Origin: Paracoccaceae bacterium
GTDB taxonomy: Bacteria > Pseudomonadota > Alphaproteobacteria > Rhodobacterales > Rhodobacteraceae
Length of the DNA stretch: 64,000 nt
Assembly: GCA_958296035.1 (NCBI GenBank)
Contig: OY282431.1
Coordinates: forward strand, 1,429,001 to 1,493,000
Reading direction: 5' to 3'
The notes under the pieces are model-generated. The model was not told the DNA's origin. It ran no database searches and saw only the letters and a program-made list of their open reading frames with translations. Made by a program: the position numbers and the translations under genes. Shown here piece by piece: positions 37,850-47,569 of the stretch. Within the stretch, counting starts at the first letter, position 1; the number at the start of each line of letters is the position of its first letter.

Positions 37850-38898
37850 CCTACCTGTTTACGAATATCAGCGGTTGCGTCGAGGATGTCCGACGTCATG
37901 ACTTCTTCCAGCGTCGGCGTGGCACCCTGGAACTGGTCCAGTTGAGCGTAGGTGTCAATCTGGTCCAGCCAGTTGGCGGGGTTCATTGCTGCCCAACCTT
38001 CGGTCGCAGTTACATCGTTGAATGAAAATCCAAGTACCGGATTTACTGCTTCCAGCTCGCTGTCACGATCCAGGTTCCTGTATTCGGCAACGAGGTGGTC
38101 GACGGCAGCCTCAGGATTGCTGCGGGCAAAGCCCCAGCCGCGTGCCGAACCGGTCAGAAACCGCGCAAGAACATCGGAATGATCTTTCAACATCTCGTCC
38201 GTAGTGTAGTAGACATTGGCATATAGCTGGATGCCGGCATCCCACAACATTAGGTCGATGCGATCTTCGCCAAGAATCTTGAGCGCGTTCGTGTTGGTTT
38301 GCCACCCTGTAACTGCCTGCACCTGACCGGTCATGAGCTGATTCATGTCACTACCCATATTCACGGCCTCAACCTGGTCCTCTGATATGCCATTCCTGGC
38401 CAGAAGTGCGCGAAGCAGAATCATTGCGGTCGGTTGTGTTGCAATCTTCTTGCCTATCATATCGGCTGGCGTACGAATTGGATCGTTGGCCAGGGAAAAG
38501 TAGGTGAAAGGGTGCTTTTGATATCCGGCTGCAAAGGCCTTAACCGGTATGCCAGCCGATCTGGCTAGCATAAGGGACGGGCTTGACGAGAGTTGTCCAA
38601 CCCCTGCCCTGCCGGCGGCCACCGATGCCACACCGTCGACCCCAGGTCCACCAGGTGTTACCTCAAGCTCGATGCCAGCCTCATGATAGTAGCCTTCTCG
38701 CTTTGCAACAACTTCGCCGAGGATGCCGTTGCTGGCAAGCCAGCCCAATTGCATGTTGACGCTTGCCCCGTTGGCCGAAGCCGACGTCACGCCAATGTAC
38801 GATGACATTGTTGCCAGTCCGCCAAGGGTCGCCCCATACTGCAGAACACGTCGCCGACTAACGCGATCGCCAGGTCTTCGCGTGTGAATAGCGGTCAT
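37846..38898 (-). CDS. ABC transporter substrate-binding protein, NMT1-like, with Tat-type signal
   Basis: Starting at ATG 38898, with GGAGA ten bases upstream, the 350-residue protein opens MTAIHTRRPGDRVSRRRVLQ. The SRRRVLQ block with a following hydrophobic stretch suggests a twin-arginine signal. The mature part begins near NGASVNMQLGWLASNGILGE and has the NMT1/SsuA-type fold (GGPGVDGVASVAAGRAGVGQ). Ligands in this family include sulfonates, pyrimidines and aromatic acids. It is the first gene of the seven-gene minus-strand operon, so it should define the pathway substrate, which is unknown. Confidence 0.87.
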   Translation of the reverse strand: MTAIHTRRPGDRVSRRRVLQYGATLGGLATMSSYIGVTSASANGASVNMQLGWLASNGILGEVVAKREGYYHEAGIELEVTPGGPGVDGVASVAAGRAGVGQLSSSPSLMLARSAGIPVKAFAAGYQKHPFTYFSLANDPIRTPADMIGKKIATQPTAMILLRALLARNGISEDQVEAVNMGSDMNQLMTGQVQAVTGWQTNTNALKILGEDRIDLMLWDAGIQLYANVYYTTDEMLKDHSDVLARFLTGSARGWGFARSNPEAAVDHLVAEYRNLDRDSELEAVNPVLGFSFNDVTATEGWAAMNPANWLDQIDTYAQLDQFQGATPTLEEVMTSDILDATADIRKQVG

Positions 38899-39221
38899 AT
38901 TGAAATCTCCTCTGCTCATGAATTCACGAACCATAATACTCGCCCTTCCGCAGAAAACAAACTTCCAGCCGTCGGGAGGGGAGTGGTTCTCCCATGGCGC
39001 CATCAAAACTGTGCTTTTGCTGGCTCTGACCTGATTCGGGCCTGTTCAACGGCCCATTTCGGGCGGTTTTCCACCGCCAGCTGACAGTTTTCGCCAGCAC
39101 TACAAAAGACTGTCACATTGGCCTCGACAAAGGGGCACAAAATCGAGCGTCCTCCAGGCCACTATAAATATAAGAATGGCGACGTGAATTGACGCCATGA
39201 TCAAGCAAGGAGGCACTCCCG
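38899..39221. other. Upstream region of the seven-gene operon
   Basis: About 320 bases with no gene. The left part must hold the promoter of the minus-strand operon; no operator is obvious. The right part carries an AAGGAGG ribosome binding site at about 39207-39213 before the truncated transposase frame. Confidence 0.45.
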
Positions 39222-39530
39222 ATGACCCGGTCCATGCAACCTGATGCCGAACTTTGCAACATCCATGACAGGCTGCCACCCGCCAGCACCGAGACCTGGG
39301 TCGAATGGGGCAGAATCGCCGCCGACCTGGCTGACAGTGTCACCGCCGAGACTGACATGGCCGAGGCTGGCAGGCACTGCCAGCGGGTCCTGCTGAAGGA
39401 TGTCATCGAGCGTGTGGATGACCATGCGCCGCGTATGGTGCGCGGCGGCAGGATCTGGCGCCGTGCATCGGTGTCACCGAAGACGGTGATCACGACGCTG
39501 GGCAAGGTCACCTGCCGGCGGTCGCGTTAA
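39222..39530 (+). pseudogene. N-terminal fragment of an ISKra4-like transposase
   Basis: The 102-codon frame begins MTRSMQPDAELCNIHDRLPP and ends with RRASVSPKTVITTLGKVTCR, the N-terminal signature of ISKra4-type transposases, where full-length proteins continue for several hundred residues. Here a stop follows at once and the next 150 bases show no continuation in any frame. A good ribosome binding site precedes the ATG, so the fragment could still be translated. A C-terminal fragment of the same kind of transposase lies at 55311-55843. Confidence 0.7.
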
Positions 39531-40425
39531 CGGCGTCGTGGCGAGCGGCAGTCCTGTCCGGTGGATGTGCGGCTGGGGCTGTGTGCGGGGCGATGACGCC
39601 ACCTGCGGCGCGTCGTACGGTGCACATGGTGACGCAGACGACGTTGCCAGTGTCGGTGTCGAGAACTCGAGCAAGTTGCGCCTGGAATGCCTAGGGACAA
39701 GCTAACGTTGCAACTCTCCGGTCGCTCACAGGAGGCAGGCGAAATCGCGCCTGCCTTTTCGGAAATCCGGATGAGGAGTGCATCCATATCATCTTTGGCT
39801 CAAGAGCTGATCGATCAAGACATCAATGGTCGTGAATACATCAATGCTATCGGAGACTGAGATAGACAGCCCCTATTGTTTCTCCCGACAAGACCGGACA
39901 GACCCGCATCCTGGTCGGGAAGAGTTTTCCGCCAATGCTATAGATTCACTTGGGTCTACGCTGTGAGTTGCGTGCAAGACTATAGCTGCGAACCCAATCA
40001 TGATGCTGTTGCGGCATCGTGATGCGGGCAATTACATTGAATTCGGTTCCAGCAAGTTGGGAGTGTTTCACGCAATGGCACAGGATTACTTCCTCCGTGT
40101 GTGGTTGGTGGACCAAACTAATATGCTAGCGTGGCGATCCCTTGGCCGGGGCCTGTTTGTCGAACAACGCTGATAATCTGGCGAAAGCCCCCTGATCGTA
40201 CGAGTTTTACAAGAGGCTCAGTGGAAAAGGAACTAGTGTCGGTCCCACAACAATCTAGGGTGCCGGTTTCCTTCCCGGTCTTCCGGACCCTTCAACTGCA
40301 CCGGGAGATGTTCAGCAACCAAACTTGCTCGTGACGTAGCTAATTCAGGAATGAGGTCGAGCTAAGTCCTGTTTAGCGTGGTACTCCCTCGGGGCTGAGG
40401 GCCTTGCAGGAGATTCCCGGATTGG
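39531..40425. other. Gene-poor interval
   Basis: About 0.9 kb without a recognisable gene. The first 150 bases are GC-rich and may be decayed transposase sequence. The remainder holds only short frames. No terminator with a T-tail was seen for the dctP gene that ends at 40426. Confidence 0.45.
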
Positions 40426-41469
40426 TCAGCGCCCGAGTTCGGAAAGGAATTCCAGGAGGAGGGACACTGCTCTTGCCTCTCGTTCTCCTTCCTCAGCGTA
40501 TTTGATCCAGATGGCGCGCGCCACGCGCTCCATCGACAGCCACTCCGCAACTGGTATTGTAATAAACTCCATACCTGCTTGTTCCAACGCCTTTCTGGCC
40601 CTTGCGTTTCCTGCCCGAGTCAATGTCATGTAGGTCAGCGAGGTTTGTCGGGCAGCAGTTTCCAGGATAGCCTGAATGTCATCAGGAAGCGAATTCCAGG
40701 TCTCCATATTGACCAGGATATGGTTGTTGGGCGCCGGCATCGGAGCAGGTTTGATGTAATACCTGGCAATCTCGTGCAGTCCCTGTGCCATGTTTTGTGA
40801 CTCATCTCCCCACCGCACGGCATCAACCACTCCGGTGGCAAACGAGGTGTACAGTTCGGATCCGCTGATAAAGACGCTTTCGGCACCAAGCGAACTATAC
40901 CATTCAGCTTCGATGCCGCCGGCTCGAATTCTCTTGCCTGCAAAGTCCAATTTGTTGCGAAGGGGAACCTTCGAAACGAGTTCCCAAGGTGACGAAAGGT
41001 TTGGCGCCAGATAGTACACCCCATGTTCAGCATACGCTTCACGAACAATGTCAATGAAGCCCTTTTCATAGAAGTAGGCATTGCGTTCTATCGGATCTCG
41101 TTCGGCGCCAGGCAATCCTGATTCCATTGAGGCAATCGGGCCCATCTTGCCTGCGTAGTAGAATCCAGTGGACATACCCAATTCCACAATTCCGTTGGCA
41201 ACGGCATCAAGTCCTTCTGCAGCCGGATACAATGTGCCGACTGGGAACAGGGTAATTTCCACACGTCCCGCGCTCATTTTCCTAACTCCATCTACGAACT
41301 CCCTTTCGAGAGCGATGTAAGGTGTTAGTTTTGGTCCCATGTTGGCTTGCATTCGTAGATTGAATTCTGCTGCCTGGAGCGAAGCTGCGCATACAGGAAA
41401 AACGAATGCGACGCTGACAAGCACCGCCAATCTGAGGTTTTCAACAGCTGATATTGGCCTGACGTTCAA
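40426..41469 (-). CDS. dctP: TRAP transporter substrate-binding protein (DctP-like), orphan
   Basis: This 347-residue protein has an N-terminal signal segment (about residues 12-33) and a DctP fold: EFNLRMQANMGPKLTPYIAL, FVDGVRKMSAGRVEITLFPV, GTLYPAAEGLDAVANGIVEL, GKRIRAGGIEAEWYSSLG and VVDAVRWGDESQNMAQGLHE. The conserved arginine that binds substrate carboxylates fits in KRIRAGG. It delivers an organic acid to a TRAP membrane complex. No dctQ or dctM is adjacent; the only TRAP membrane genes in the window are at 16742-18639, so a pairing is possible but unproven. Confidence 0.9.
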   Translation of the reverse strand: MNVRPISAVENLRLAVLVSVAFVFPVCAASLQAAEFNLRMQANMGPKLTPYIALEREFVDGVRKMSAGRVEITLFPVGTLYPAAEGLDAVANGIVELGMSTGFYYAGKMGPIASMESGLPGAERDPIERNAYFYEKGFIDIVREAYAEHGVYYLAPNLSSPWELVSKVPLRNKLDFAGKRIRAGGIEAEWYSSLGAESVFISGSELYTSFATGVVDAVRWGDESQNMAQGLHEIARYYIKPAPMPAPNNHILVNMETWNSLPDDIQAILETAARQTSLTYMTLTRAGNARARKALEQAGMEFITIPVAEWLSMERVARAIWIKYAEEGEREARAVSLLLEFLSELGR

Positions 41470-42797
41470 TTTTCTCTCCTGTCCTGATTGACCCGATACC
41501 CAATCAATAGTGGGCGGTTAACGCATATTCCAGATAATTGGATAGTCATCAGGCCCTTGGACTGGCAAGCGTCGGTTAGGAATCTTGCAACGTGGCCATC
41601 GGTTGCGGAGAGCTGCAACAGAATATGGAATTTCCCCGTATCTGATTATTTACGGCCTTAAGGAATCGGGTCGATCTCAGGAACCCATTAGGCCGAAGAA
41701 CTAGGTGCAGTTGGTCAATGTGGAGCAGGTTCAACCCGTTACAATTACGCACATGCCGAGATTGGTACAGGTGGTTCAGAACATTCCGAATCCCAATTGC
41801 AAAACTGGAAACAGAATTTGTGACAATGCCCTGAACAATAGGGTCCATGCTATGATCAGGAACCATGCATTGCGCATGCCGTGCCGATGCTTGCTCCCAG
41901 ACCCCGCGTGGCAATGTCACCGACTGGATTTGAAAAGGTGATAGAGAGGTACTGTCAATATTGCCAAACCGGGTGCCGGCACATCGGAGTCCGTTGCTAA
42001 GTCGGATACTCCTATGAGGCTCGTGTAAACGCAACAAAGGCTTCTTCGTAGTTACACCCGCAAGACGCATCCGCTGTTGTCGGTTGAACTGCTTCCAGCG
42101 ATGGTTGCGGCAGGAATGTCGGGTCAAAACGTCATGTTTTCACTGCGCTTCAACGTGGCAGCTCTACTCTCTTCCGATCCGGGGTGTGCGGCGCATAGCA
42201 GGGGGCTAGTTCCGAGCGGACCCCGTACAAGGGGCCGCCGGTTCCCAACAGGGATTGGAGGCCCGCCTTTGTCTGCTCGCGGCAGACCTTGGGGAAGCTC
42301 GGGATATCACGAGGTTGTACTCCACCGACAATATCGAATGTCTTGATCATGAAGTTGCCATTTTCACTTCTCCGATCATCATGACTAGATTCCGGTTCCG
42401 GCTTGGCGTGAAAAGCTATGCCGGCGGCAAGGAATTGAAGCTCAGGCCGCGCTCGAAAGGCGCACCGGAGAATGAAATGCGGGTACAATTGCATAGATCA
42501 GCCCGTATGAGCACTTGTGGCAAAACCGTCTATGTTTCACGGCGAAACAGTTCAGACACCATGACAGCTGGCCAAGCCTCACCCGACATCCAGGCGCGGC
42601 GGGAAAATGTGCCAGAGTCTGGTGAAGATGAAACCAAAATGGATTCTTGAAGGCTTGGGAATTGGCTCACTTTTCCTATAAGGTGGAGCCGTGTAGCAGG
42701 GGGTGGAGAGCAACGCGCTTCCGACCAGGCGAATTCAAGCCGTTGGACCTGATCAAGCCAACTCCAGCCCTTCGCCAGCCAACAAGGCCGGAACCCG
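41470..42797. other. Gene-poor interval upstream of dnaX
   Basis: About 1.3 kb with only motif-free frames. I looked for the signal recognition particle RNA gene that often precedes dnaX and did not find its conserved core. No tRNA or insertion sequence was recognised. Confidence 0.5.
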
Positions 42798-44354
42798 ATG
42801 AACCCGAGTGAAGACCAGAGCCCATACCAGGTACTTGCGAGAAAGTATCGACCCCAGTCCTTTGACCAAATGATTGGCCAGGACACGCTGGTGCGGGTCA
42901 TGCGAAACGCGTTCTCGTCAGGACGAGTTGCTCATGCCTTCATTCTGACTGGTGTGCGGGGAGTAGGGAAAACGACCGCAGCGAGAATTTTGGCAAAGTG
43001 CCTGAACTGTACAGGATTGGATGACAGCGGTGCACCGACATTTGCCCCATGTGGCAGGTGTGCCAACTGCAATTCCATTAGCAACGGCCACAATGTCGAC
43101 GTGCTGGAAATGGATGCGGCGTCGAGAACAGGTGTGGCTGATATTCGCGACATCATCGAGTCGGTAGCCTATCAGGCCGTCGATTCGCGTTTCAGGGTTT
43201 ACATCATCGACGAGGTTCACATGTTGTCGAACAGCGCATTTAATGCGCTGTTGAAGACACTTGAAGAACCACCTTCACATGCGAAGTTTGTATTTGCCAC
43301 AACCGAAATTCACCAGGTTCCGGCAACAATTCTCTCTCGTTGCCAGCGGTTTGACCTGCGCCGCATAAGGCCCGAGGTTATGTCAGGACACCTTCAGAGG
43401 ATCGCCAGACTGGAGGGGGCCAGGATTTCTGATAACGCAATAGCACTGATTGTTCGAGCTGCCGAGGGATCGGCACGCGACGCATTGAGTTTGCTTGATC
43501 AGGCGATTTCCTTCACGGGTGGAAATATCGAGGCGTCCCCAATTCGCAAAATGCTGGCTCTGGCGGACAAGGGGCGGATTCTTGATCTCTTTGAATTGAT
43601 GATGGAGGGAAGGGCCAAGGAAGCGATATCTGAACTCGATGCGCAATACAGGGAAGGTGCCGAACCGCTCAGTCTGTTGCAGGAGTTGGCGGACATTGCA
43701 AACCTGCTGTCTGTCGCTAAGATCTCGCCACGGACCCTGGATAATCCGACTCTTTCCCCAGATGAACGCACTCGAAGCCTGCACCTGTCCAAGAACCTGG
43801 ACCTGCAAGTGCTTGCACGCGCATGGCAAATGCTGTTGAAGTCTATCGAAGAGATTTCTTACTCTCCCTCGGCACTGATGGTCGCACAAATGGCCATCAT
43901 CAGATTGACGCATGTTGCAGCACTGCCAGTGCCCGGAGACCTGGTTCGTCATTTGACTTCAAGTTCGCCAATCTCCCGGTCACGGGACAGCGAAGTTGTC
44001 CACAAGGAATTGAAACCACCTGCCGACAGGGAGGCTCCTGAAACCGAGTCCACGGGAGCACAACCGCAATTCGGATCAGCACAGACTGAACCGCTGCAGA
44101 CAACATCGGATAACGAGTGCGGCAATGGCTCCGAGGCCAAGTCTGTCCCGGATACCACTGTTCAGGCAGATGAGGTTGTCGGGGGAGCCGCACCAATCCA
44201 GCCCGAACCCGATCCCGTAGGAAGTGACGAGCATGTCGAACCTGCAGACCAGCTTTCAATCGATATTGAGACCGCAAAAGCTCATCCCTTGAGTATGGCG
44301 GTGTTGAAAGAATTCCCGAATGCCGTAGCGAAATTGCAATCCGATCAAGGCTGA
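42798..44354 (+). CDS. dnaX: DNA polymerase III subunit gamma/tau
   Basis: The 518-residue clamp-loader ATPase opens with YQVLARKYRPQSFDQMIGQD. Walker A is GVRGVGKTT at 52-60, the four zinc-binding cysteines are at 71, 85, 88 and 91, and Walker B is VYIIDEVHML at about 134-143. The arginine-finger SRC motif is in PATILSRCQRFDLRRI. The C-terminal part has a long acidic, Pro- and Glu-rich linker (about 390-480) and ends KAHPLSMAVLKEFPNAVAKL, a shortened but recognisable tau end. No slippery A-run for gamma production was noticed. It is followed by recR 158 bases on; the usual ybaB gene between them is absent. Confidence 0.96.
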   Translation: MNPSEDQSPYQVLARKYRPQSFDQMIGQDTLVRVMRNAFSSGRVAHAFILTGVRGVGKTTAARILAKCLNCTGLDDSGAPTFAPCGRCANCNSISNGHNVDVLEMDAASRTGVADIRDIIESVAYQAVDSRFRVYIIDEVHMLSNSAFNALLKTLEEPPSHAKFVFATTEIHQVPATILSRCQRFDLRRIRPEVMSGHLQRIARLEGARISDNAIALIVRAAEGSARDALSLLDQAISFTGGNIEASPIRKMLALADKGRILDLFELMMEGRAKEAISELDAQYREGAEPLSLLQELADIANLLSVAKISPRTLDNPTLSPDERTRSLHLSKNLDLQVLARAWQMLLKSIEEISYSPSALMVAQMAIIRLTHVAALPVPGDLVRHLTSSSPISRSRDSEVVHKELKPPADREAPETESTGAQPQFGSAQTEPLQTTSDNECGNGSEAKSVPDTTVQADEVVGGAAPIQPEPDPVGSDEHVEPADQLSIDIETAKAHPLSMAVLKEFPNAVAKLQSDQG

Positions 44355-44512
44355 AAGGGTGGCTGCCGTCAGGCCGATGCGCAATATGGACATGTATCGG
44401 GTCAAACTCTTTCTGAGCTTGCAGAACGGTGGCACTGGTCATGATTCTGGACAATTCCGGGGAGATCAAGATATGCCGCTCACGGTTCCGGCGTCTGTAC
44501 AGGGTGTAAAAT

Positions 44513-45112
44513 GTGGCAAGCAAGAACGCTGTTGAGCTATTGATCGAGCAATTGGCTCGGCTGCCAGGGTTGGGGCCGCGGTCCTCACGCAGGATCGTGC
44601 TGCATCTCGTCAACAATCGGCAGCAACACCTTGATCCGCTTCTTGCAGCAATGGCTGAATTTCAGAATTCGGTTGTCAGTTGCACCGGGTGTGGAAACGT
44701 GGCCACTCAACGGTTTTGTGATGTTTGCACGTCCGAGGACCGGGCCAGAGGCGTGCTTTGCGTTGTTGAATCGGTAGCCGATCTGTGGGCCTTGGAAAGG
44801 TCCAGAATGTACACAGGATTGTATCATGTACTCGGAGGCGTTCTGTCAACTACAACCGGCGTCGGACCGGATGAACTGGGAATTCCTCGCCTGGTCGATC
44901 GGGTGAGAGCTCTGAATACAACCGAAATCATTCTCGGGCTTGGAGCTACGGTGGAAGGGCAGGCTACTGCACACTACATTGCCGAGCAGCTGCGGAGCAT
45001 TGAAATCTCCGTAACTTCGCTTGGCAGAGGAATCCCGATGGGAGGCGAGCTGGATTACCTGGATTCCGGAACAATCGCTGCCGCACTTATCGGGCGCCGG
45101 GAACTCCAGTGA
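44513..45112 (+). CDS. recR: Recombination protein RecR
   Basis: This 199-residue protein has the RecR layout: a helix-hairpin-helix (IEQLARLPGLGPRSSRRIVL), a four-cysteine zinc finger (Cys57, 60, 69, 72), a Toprim domain beginning LCVVESVADLWALE, and a C-terminal segment with TEIILGLGATVEGQATAHYI and SLGRGIPMGGELDYLD. It acts in RecFOR-dependent gap repair. The start is GTG 44513. The stop overlaps the hemF start (GTGA), so the two are coupled. Confidence 0.96.
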   Translation: MASKNAVELLIEQLARLPGLGPRSSRRIVLHLVNNRQQHLDPLLAAMAEFQNSVVSCTGCGNVATQRFCDVCTSEDRARGVLCVVESVADLWALERSRMYTGLYHVLGGVLSTTTGVGPDELGIPRLVDRVRALNTTEIILGLGATVEGQATAHYIAEQLRSIEISVTSLGRGIPMGGELDYLDSGTIAAALIGRRELQ

Positions 45113-46086
45113 AGACCAAGGCCGATGAAAGTGTGCATCTGTCGACAGGCAGTGATTCGTCTCGGCAAGGTCGGGTTTCTGAGGGAATTGACGCATCAGT
45201 CAATTTCGATACCAGGAAGGCCAAGGCCAGCAAATGGTTCTTCTCTCTGCGTGATCGGCTTTGCTCCGCTGTTCAAGAGATTGAGCACGAATACAGAGAC
45301 AGGAGCGGTCGATCGCACCGTACAGCCGAATTTCAGGTAAGGACAACAAAACGCCAGACTCATTCCGCGCATGATGGTGGTGGTGGGTCCATGTCAGTCT
45401 TGCGCAATGGCAACGTCTTCGAAAAGGTCGGCGTTAACGCATCGACGGTTTTCGGTGAACTGGAGCCCGGCATGAGAGACACCATCTCATCGCGCAAGAA
45501 CTTGCCGGGCATGGCCAATGATGCCCGGTTCTGGGCCTCCGGTGTTTCACTGGTGGCCCATCCCCAAAACCCGAAAGTGCCAGCTGTGCATCTCAACACG
45601 CGAATGTTCTGGACCCCTTTTGGATATTGGTTTGGGGGCGGCACCGATCTAAATCCCTGCCTTGAGAACCAAGGCGACGCGAGATTTTTTCATAATCAAC
45701 TGAGGGCTGTCTGTGACCGTCACCAAGCCGGGTACTATCAGCGCTTCAGTGCATGGGCAGAAAAGTATTTTTTTGTAACACATCGAGGGCGGCCACGCGG
45801 GGTGGGTGGCATATTCTATGATGATCTCAGCTCCGGTGACTGGAAGCGTGATTTTGCGTTCTCACGAGATGTAGGACGAACGTTCTTTGAAGCATACGTG
45901 CCAATCGTCAAACGCCGTTGTGATGAGAAATGGACGGTGGATGAGCGTGAAGCACAGCTATTGCACAGAGGACTCTACGTGGAATTCAACCTGATCCTGG
46001 ATCGGGGAACTCGTTTCGGCCTTGCATCAGGGCACGATGCTGATGCGGTTCTCATGAGTCTGCCGCCGCTGGCAAAGTGGCAATAG
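45109..46086 (+). CDS. hemF: Oxygen-dependent coproporphyrinogen III oxidase
   Basis: The 325-residue enzyme converts coproporphyrinogen III to protoporphyrinogen IX with oxygen. Recognisable blocks are SSRKNLPGMANDARFWASGV, HLNTRMFWTPFGYWFGGGTD, HRGRPRGVGGIFYDDLSSGD and LYVEFNLILDRGTRFGLASG. The ending VLMSLPPLAKWQ is normal for the family. The first ~35 residues are less conserved, and the GTG start overlapping recR is the natural choice. The early block around 75-110 (RSHRTAEFQVRTTKRQTHSA) diverges from the usual sequence, but no frameshift is evident. Confidence 0.93.
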   Translation: MKTKADESVHLSTGSDSSRQGRVSEGIDASVNFDTRKAKASKWFFSLRDRLCSAVQEIEHEYRDRSGRSHRTAEFQVRTTKRQTHSAHDGGGGSMSVLRNGNVFEKVGVNASTVFGELEPGMRDTISSRKNLPGMANDARFWASGVSLVAHPQNPKVPAVHLNTRMFWTPFGYWFGGGTDLNPCLENQGDARFFHNQLRAVCDRHQAGYYQRFSAWAEKYFFVTHRGRPRGVGGIFYDDLSSGDWKRDFAFSRDVGRTFFEAYVPIVKRRCDEKWTVDEREAQLLHRGLYVEFNLILDRGTRFGLASGHDADAVLMSLPPLAKWQ

Positions 46087-46183
46087 CCTTGTTGTCACAG
46101 GACCAACTCACCTTCTCAATTGTGTTTGCTAGACCGACGAACATCTGACTGGAGCCATACAGGGTCCAGGCGCCAGAGATACC

Positions 46184-47353
46184 TTACTTGTGACCGTGCA
46201 CGGGCGGGCTGCAGACTAAAGGGCTGCCAATTCTGCCGGGACGATATTCCCGCACCGTTTGCACAAGGATTTCGACGTGTCTGATACTCGTGCCAGGCCG
46301 GATGCCATGTCCCAGATTGAAAATGTGCGGTCTTCCGGAAAAATTGTCAGAAATCGATTGTGCCGTTCTGACTAGCTTGCTGCCGCCCTTAATCAGCACC
46401 TCTGGATGCAGATTGCCCTGTATGCAAATGCGTTCGTCGATCTGGGCATTAGCCCAAAGCGGGTCCGTCTGTTCATCCAGTGCAATGCAATCCCCACAGC
46501 AGGATCTGGAAAAACGCCTCAGGCGCTGTCCTGCTCCGCGCGGAAAGGTTATTATCGGCACTTCGGGATGTACTTTCTTCAAGGCCCGCACGATCTCCAG
46601 GGTTGGTTTTTCAACATACCTTTCAAATTCGGCCCCAACCAGTGAACCAGCCCAGCTGTCAAACAACATAACAACTTCAGCGCCGGCCAGGATTTGCCGC
46701 TGCAGATAGTGAATTGTTGCTTTGGTCAGGATGCCGAGAAGATGGTCGAAAGAGTCTCGCTGTTCGGCAATGAAGCGCAATGCAGGAATCTGTCCTGGCA
46801 CACCTCGTCCTGCGATCATGTACGTCGCCACAGTCCACGGCGCCCCGGCAAAACCTATGAGAGTGGTCGTCCTGGGCAAGGCATCGGAAAGAATCGCGAC
46901 AGTTTCATAAACAGGCGCAAGTACTTCGTCGATTTCCTGGACTGGACGCAAGGCCCCGACGTCCTTCTGTCCGGTTATTGGAGACAGTCTTGGGCCAAGT
47001 CCGTCAACAAATCTAAGCCCTGTGCCCAGGGAATGAGGTACAAGCAAGATGTCCGCAAATAGAATTGCCGCGTCGAAGCCAAACCTTTGGATAGGCTGGA
47101 GAGAAACCTGAGCTGCCAGCTCAGGTGTATAACAAAGCGTGAGGAAGTCCCTGGCCTGTTTTCGCAATTGGCGATACTCGGGCAGATATCGCCCTGCCTG
47201 GCGCATTAGCCAGATCGGAGGTGTGCTTAATGTTTCGCCAGCCAGGGCCTGTAAGACTGGCTTCCTGGAAGCGGCCGGTTGGCTGACCGAGGCATTCTTC
47301 ACTATTTGGCAAGTCACCTGTTCAAAGAGGACAATAGGCGCCCGGTTCCTCAA
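46184..47353 (-). CDS. hemE: Uroporphyrinogen decarboxylase
   Basis: The enzyme removes four carboxyl groups from uroporphyrinogen III. The signature TPPIWLMRQAGRYLPEYRQL is at about 44-63 and the second signature GFAGAPWTVATYMIAGRG at about 167-184. Other family blocks are AILFADILLVPHSLG, FDSWAGSLVGAEF and NLGHGIRPGTSIRHVEILVQ. The 389-residue length is about 35 longer than usual; the first ~20 residues may not be translated, since a GTG near 47302 could be the start. The segment PRGAGQRLRRFSRSCCGDCI replaces a more hydrophobic stretch in relatives. It is divergent from hemC. Confidence 0.93.
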   Translation of the reverse strand: MRNRAPIVLFEQVTCQIVKNASVSQPAASRKPVLQALAGETLSTPPIWLMRQAGRYLPEYRQLRKQARDFLTLCYTPELAAQVSLQPIQRFGFDAAILFADILLVPHSLGTGLRFVDGLGPRLSPITGQKDVGALRPVQEIDEVLAPVYETVAILSDALPRTTTLIGFAGAPWTVATYMIAGRGVPGQIPALRFIAEQRDSFDHLLGILTKATIHYLQRQILAGAEVVMLFDSWAGSLVGAEFERYVEKPTLEIVRALKKVHPEVPIITFPRGAGQRLRRFSRSCCGDCIALDEQTDPLWANAQIDERICIQGNLHPEVLIKGGSKLVRTAQSISDNFSGRPHIFNLGHGIRPGTSIRHVEILVQTVREYRPGRIGSPLVCSPPVHGHK

Positions 47354-47569
47354 CTCTGGATTGAATCTTGCAAGCCGGAACTTCGAATGTGAGGCTGCAA
47401 TGCCGACATTTCAAGCAATGTAATCCTGTTGTGCATTTGATAGGGTATTGGCCAACTGGAGTTGGATTGTGGCGGTCGGACGCTCAAGAGGATCGAGTCA
47501 TGCCAGCCTCCCGGGCTTGCAAGAAGGGCTATATGGGTTCGGGAAATCGGGTTAGGATAAGGAAGGCTA

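Noticed and set aside
41576-42127. A 183-codon open frame on the minus strand
   Set aside because: No recognisable motif, biased His/Arg/Ser composition and no operon context; probably chance.
42620-42797. Possible 4.5S (signal recognition particle) RNA gene before dnaX
   Set aside because: The position is common for this gene, but the conserved GGTCCGGAAGGAAGCAGC-type core is not present on either strand.
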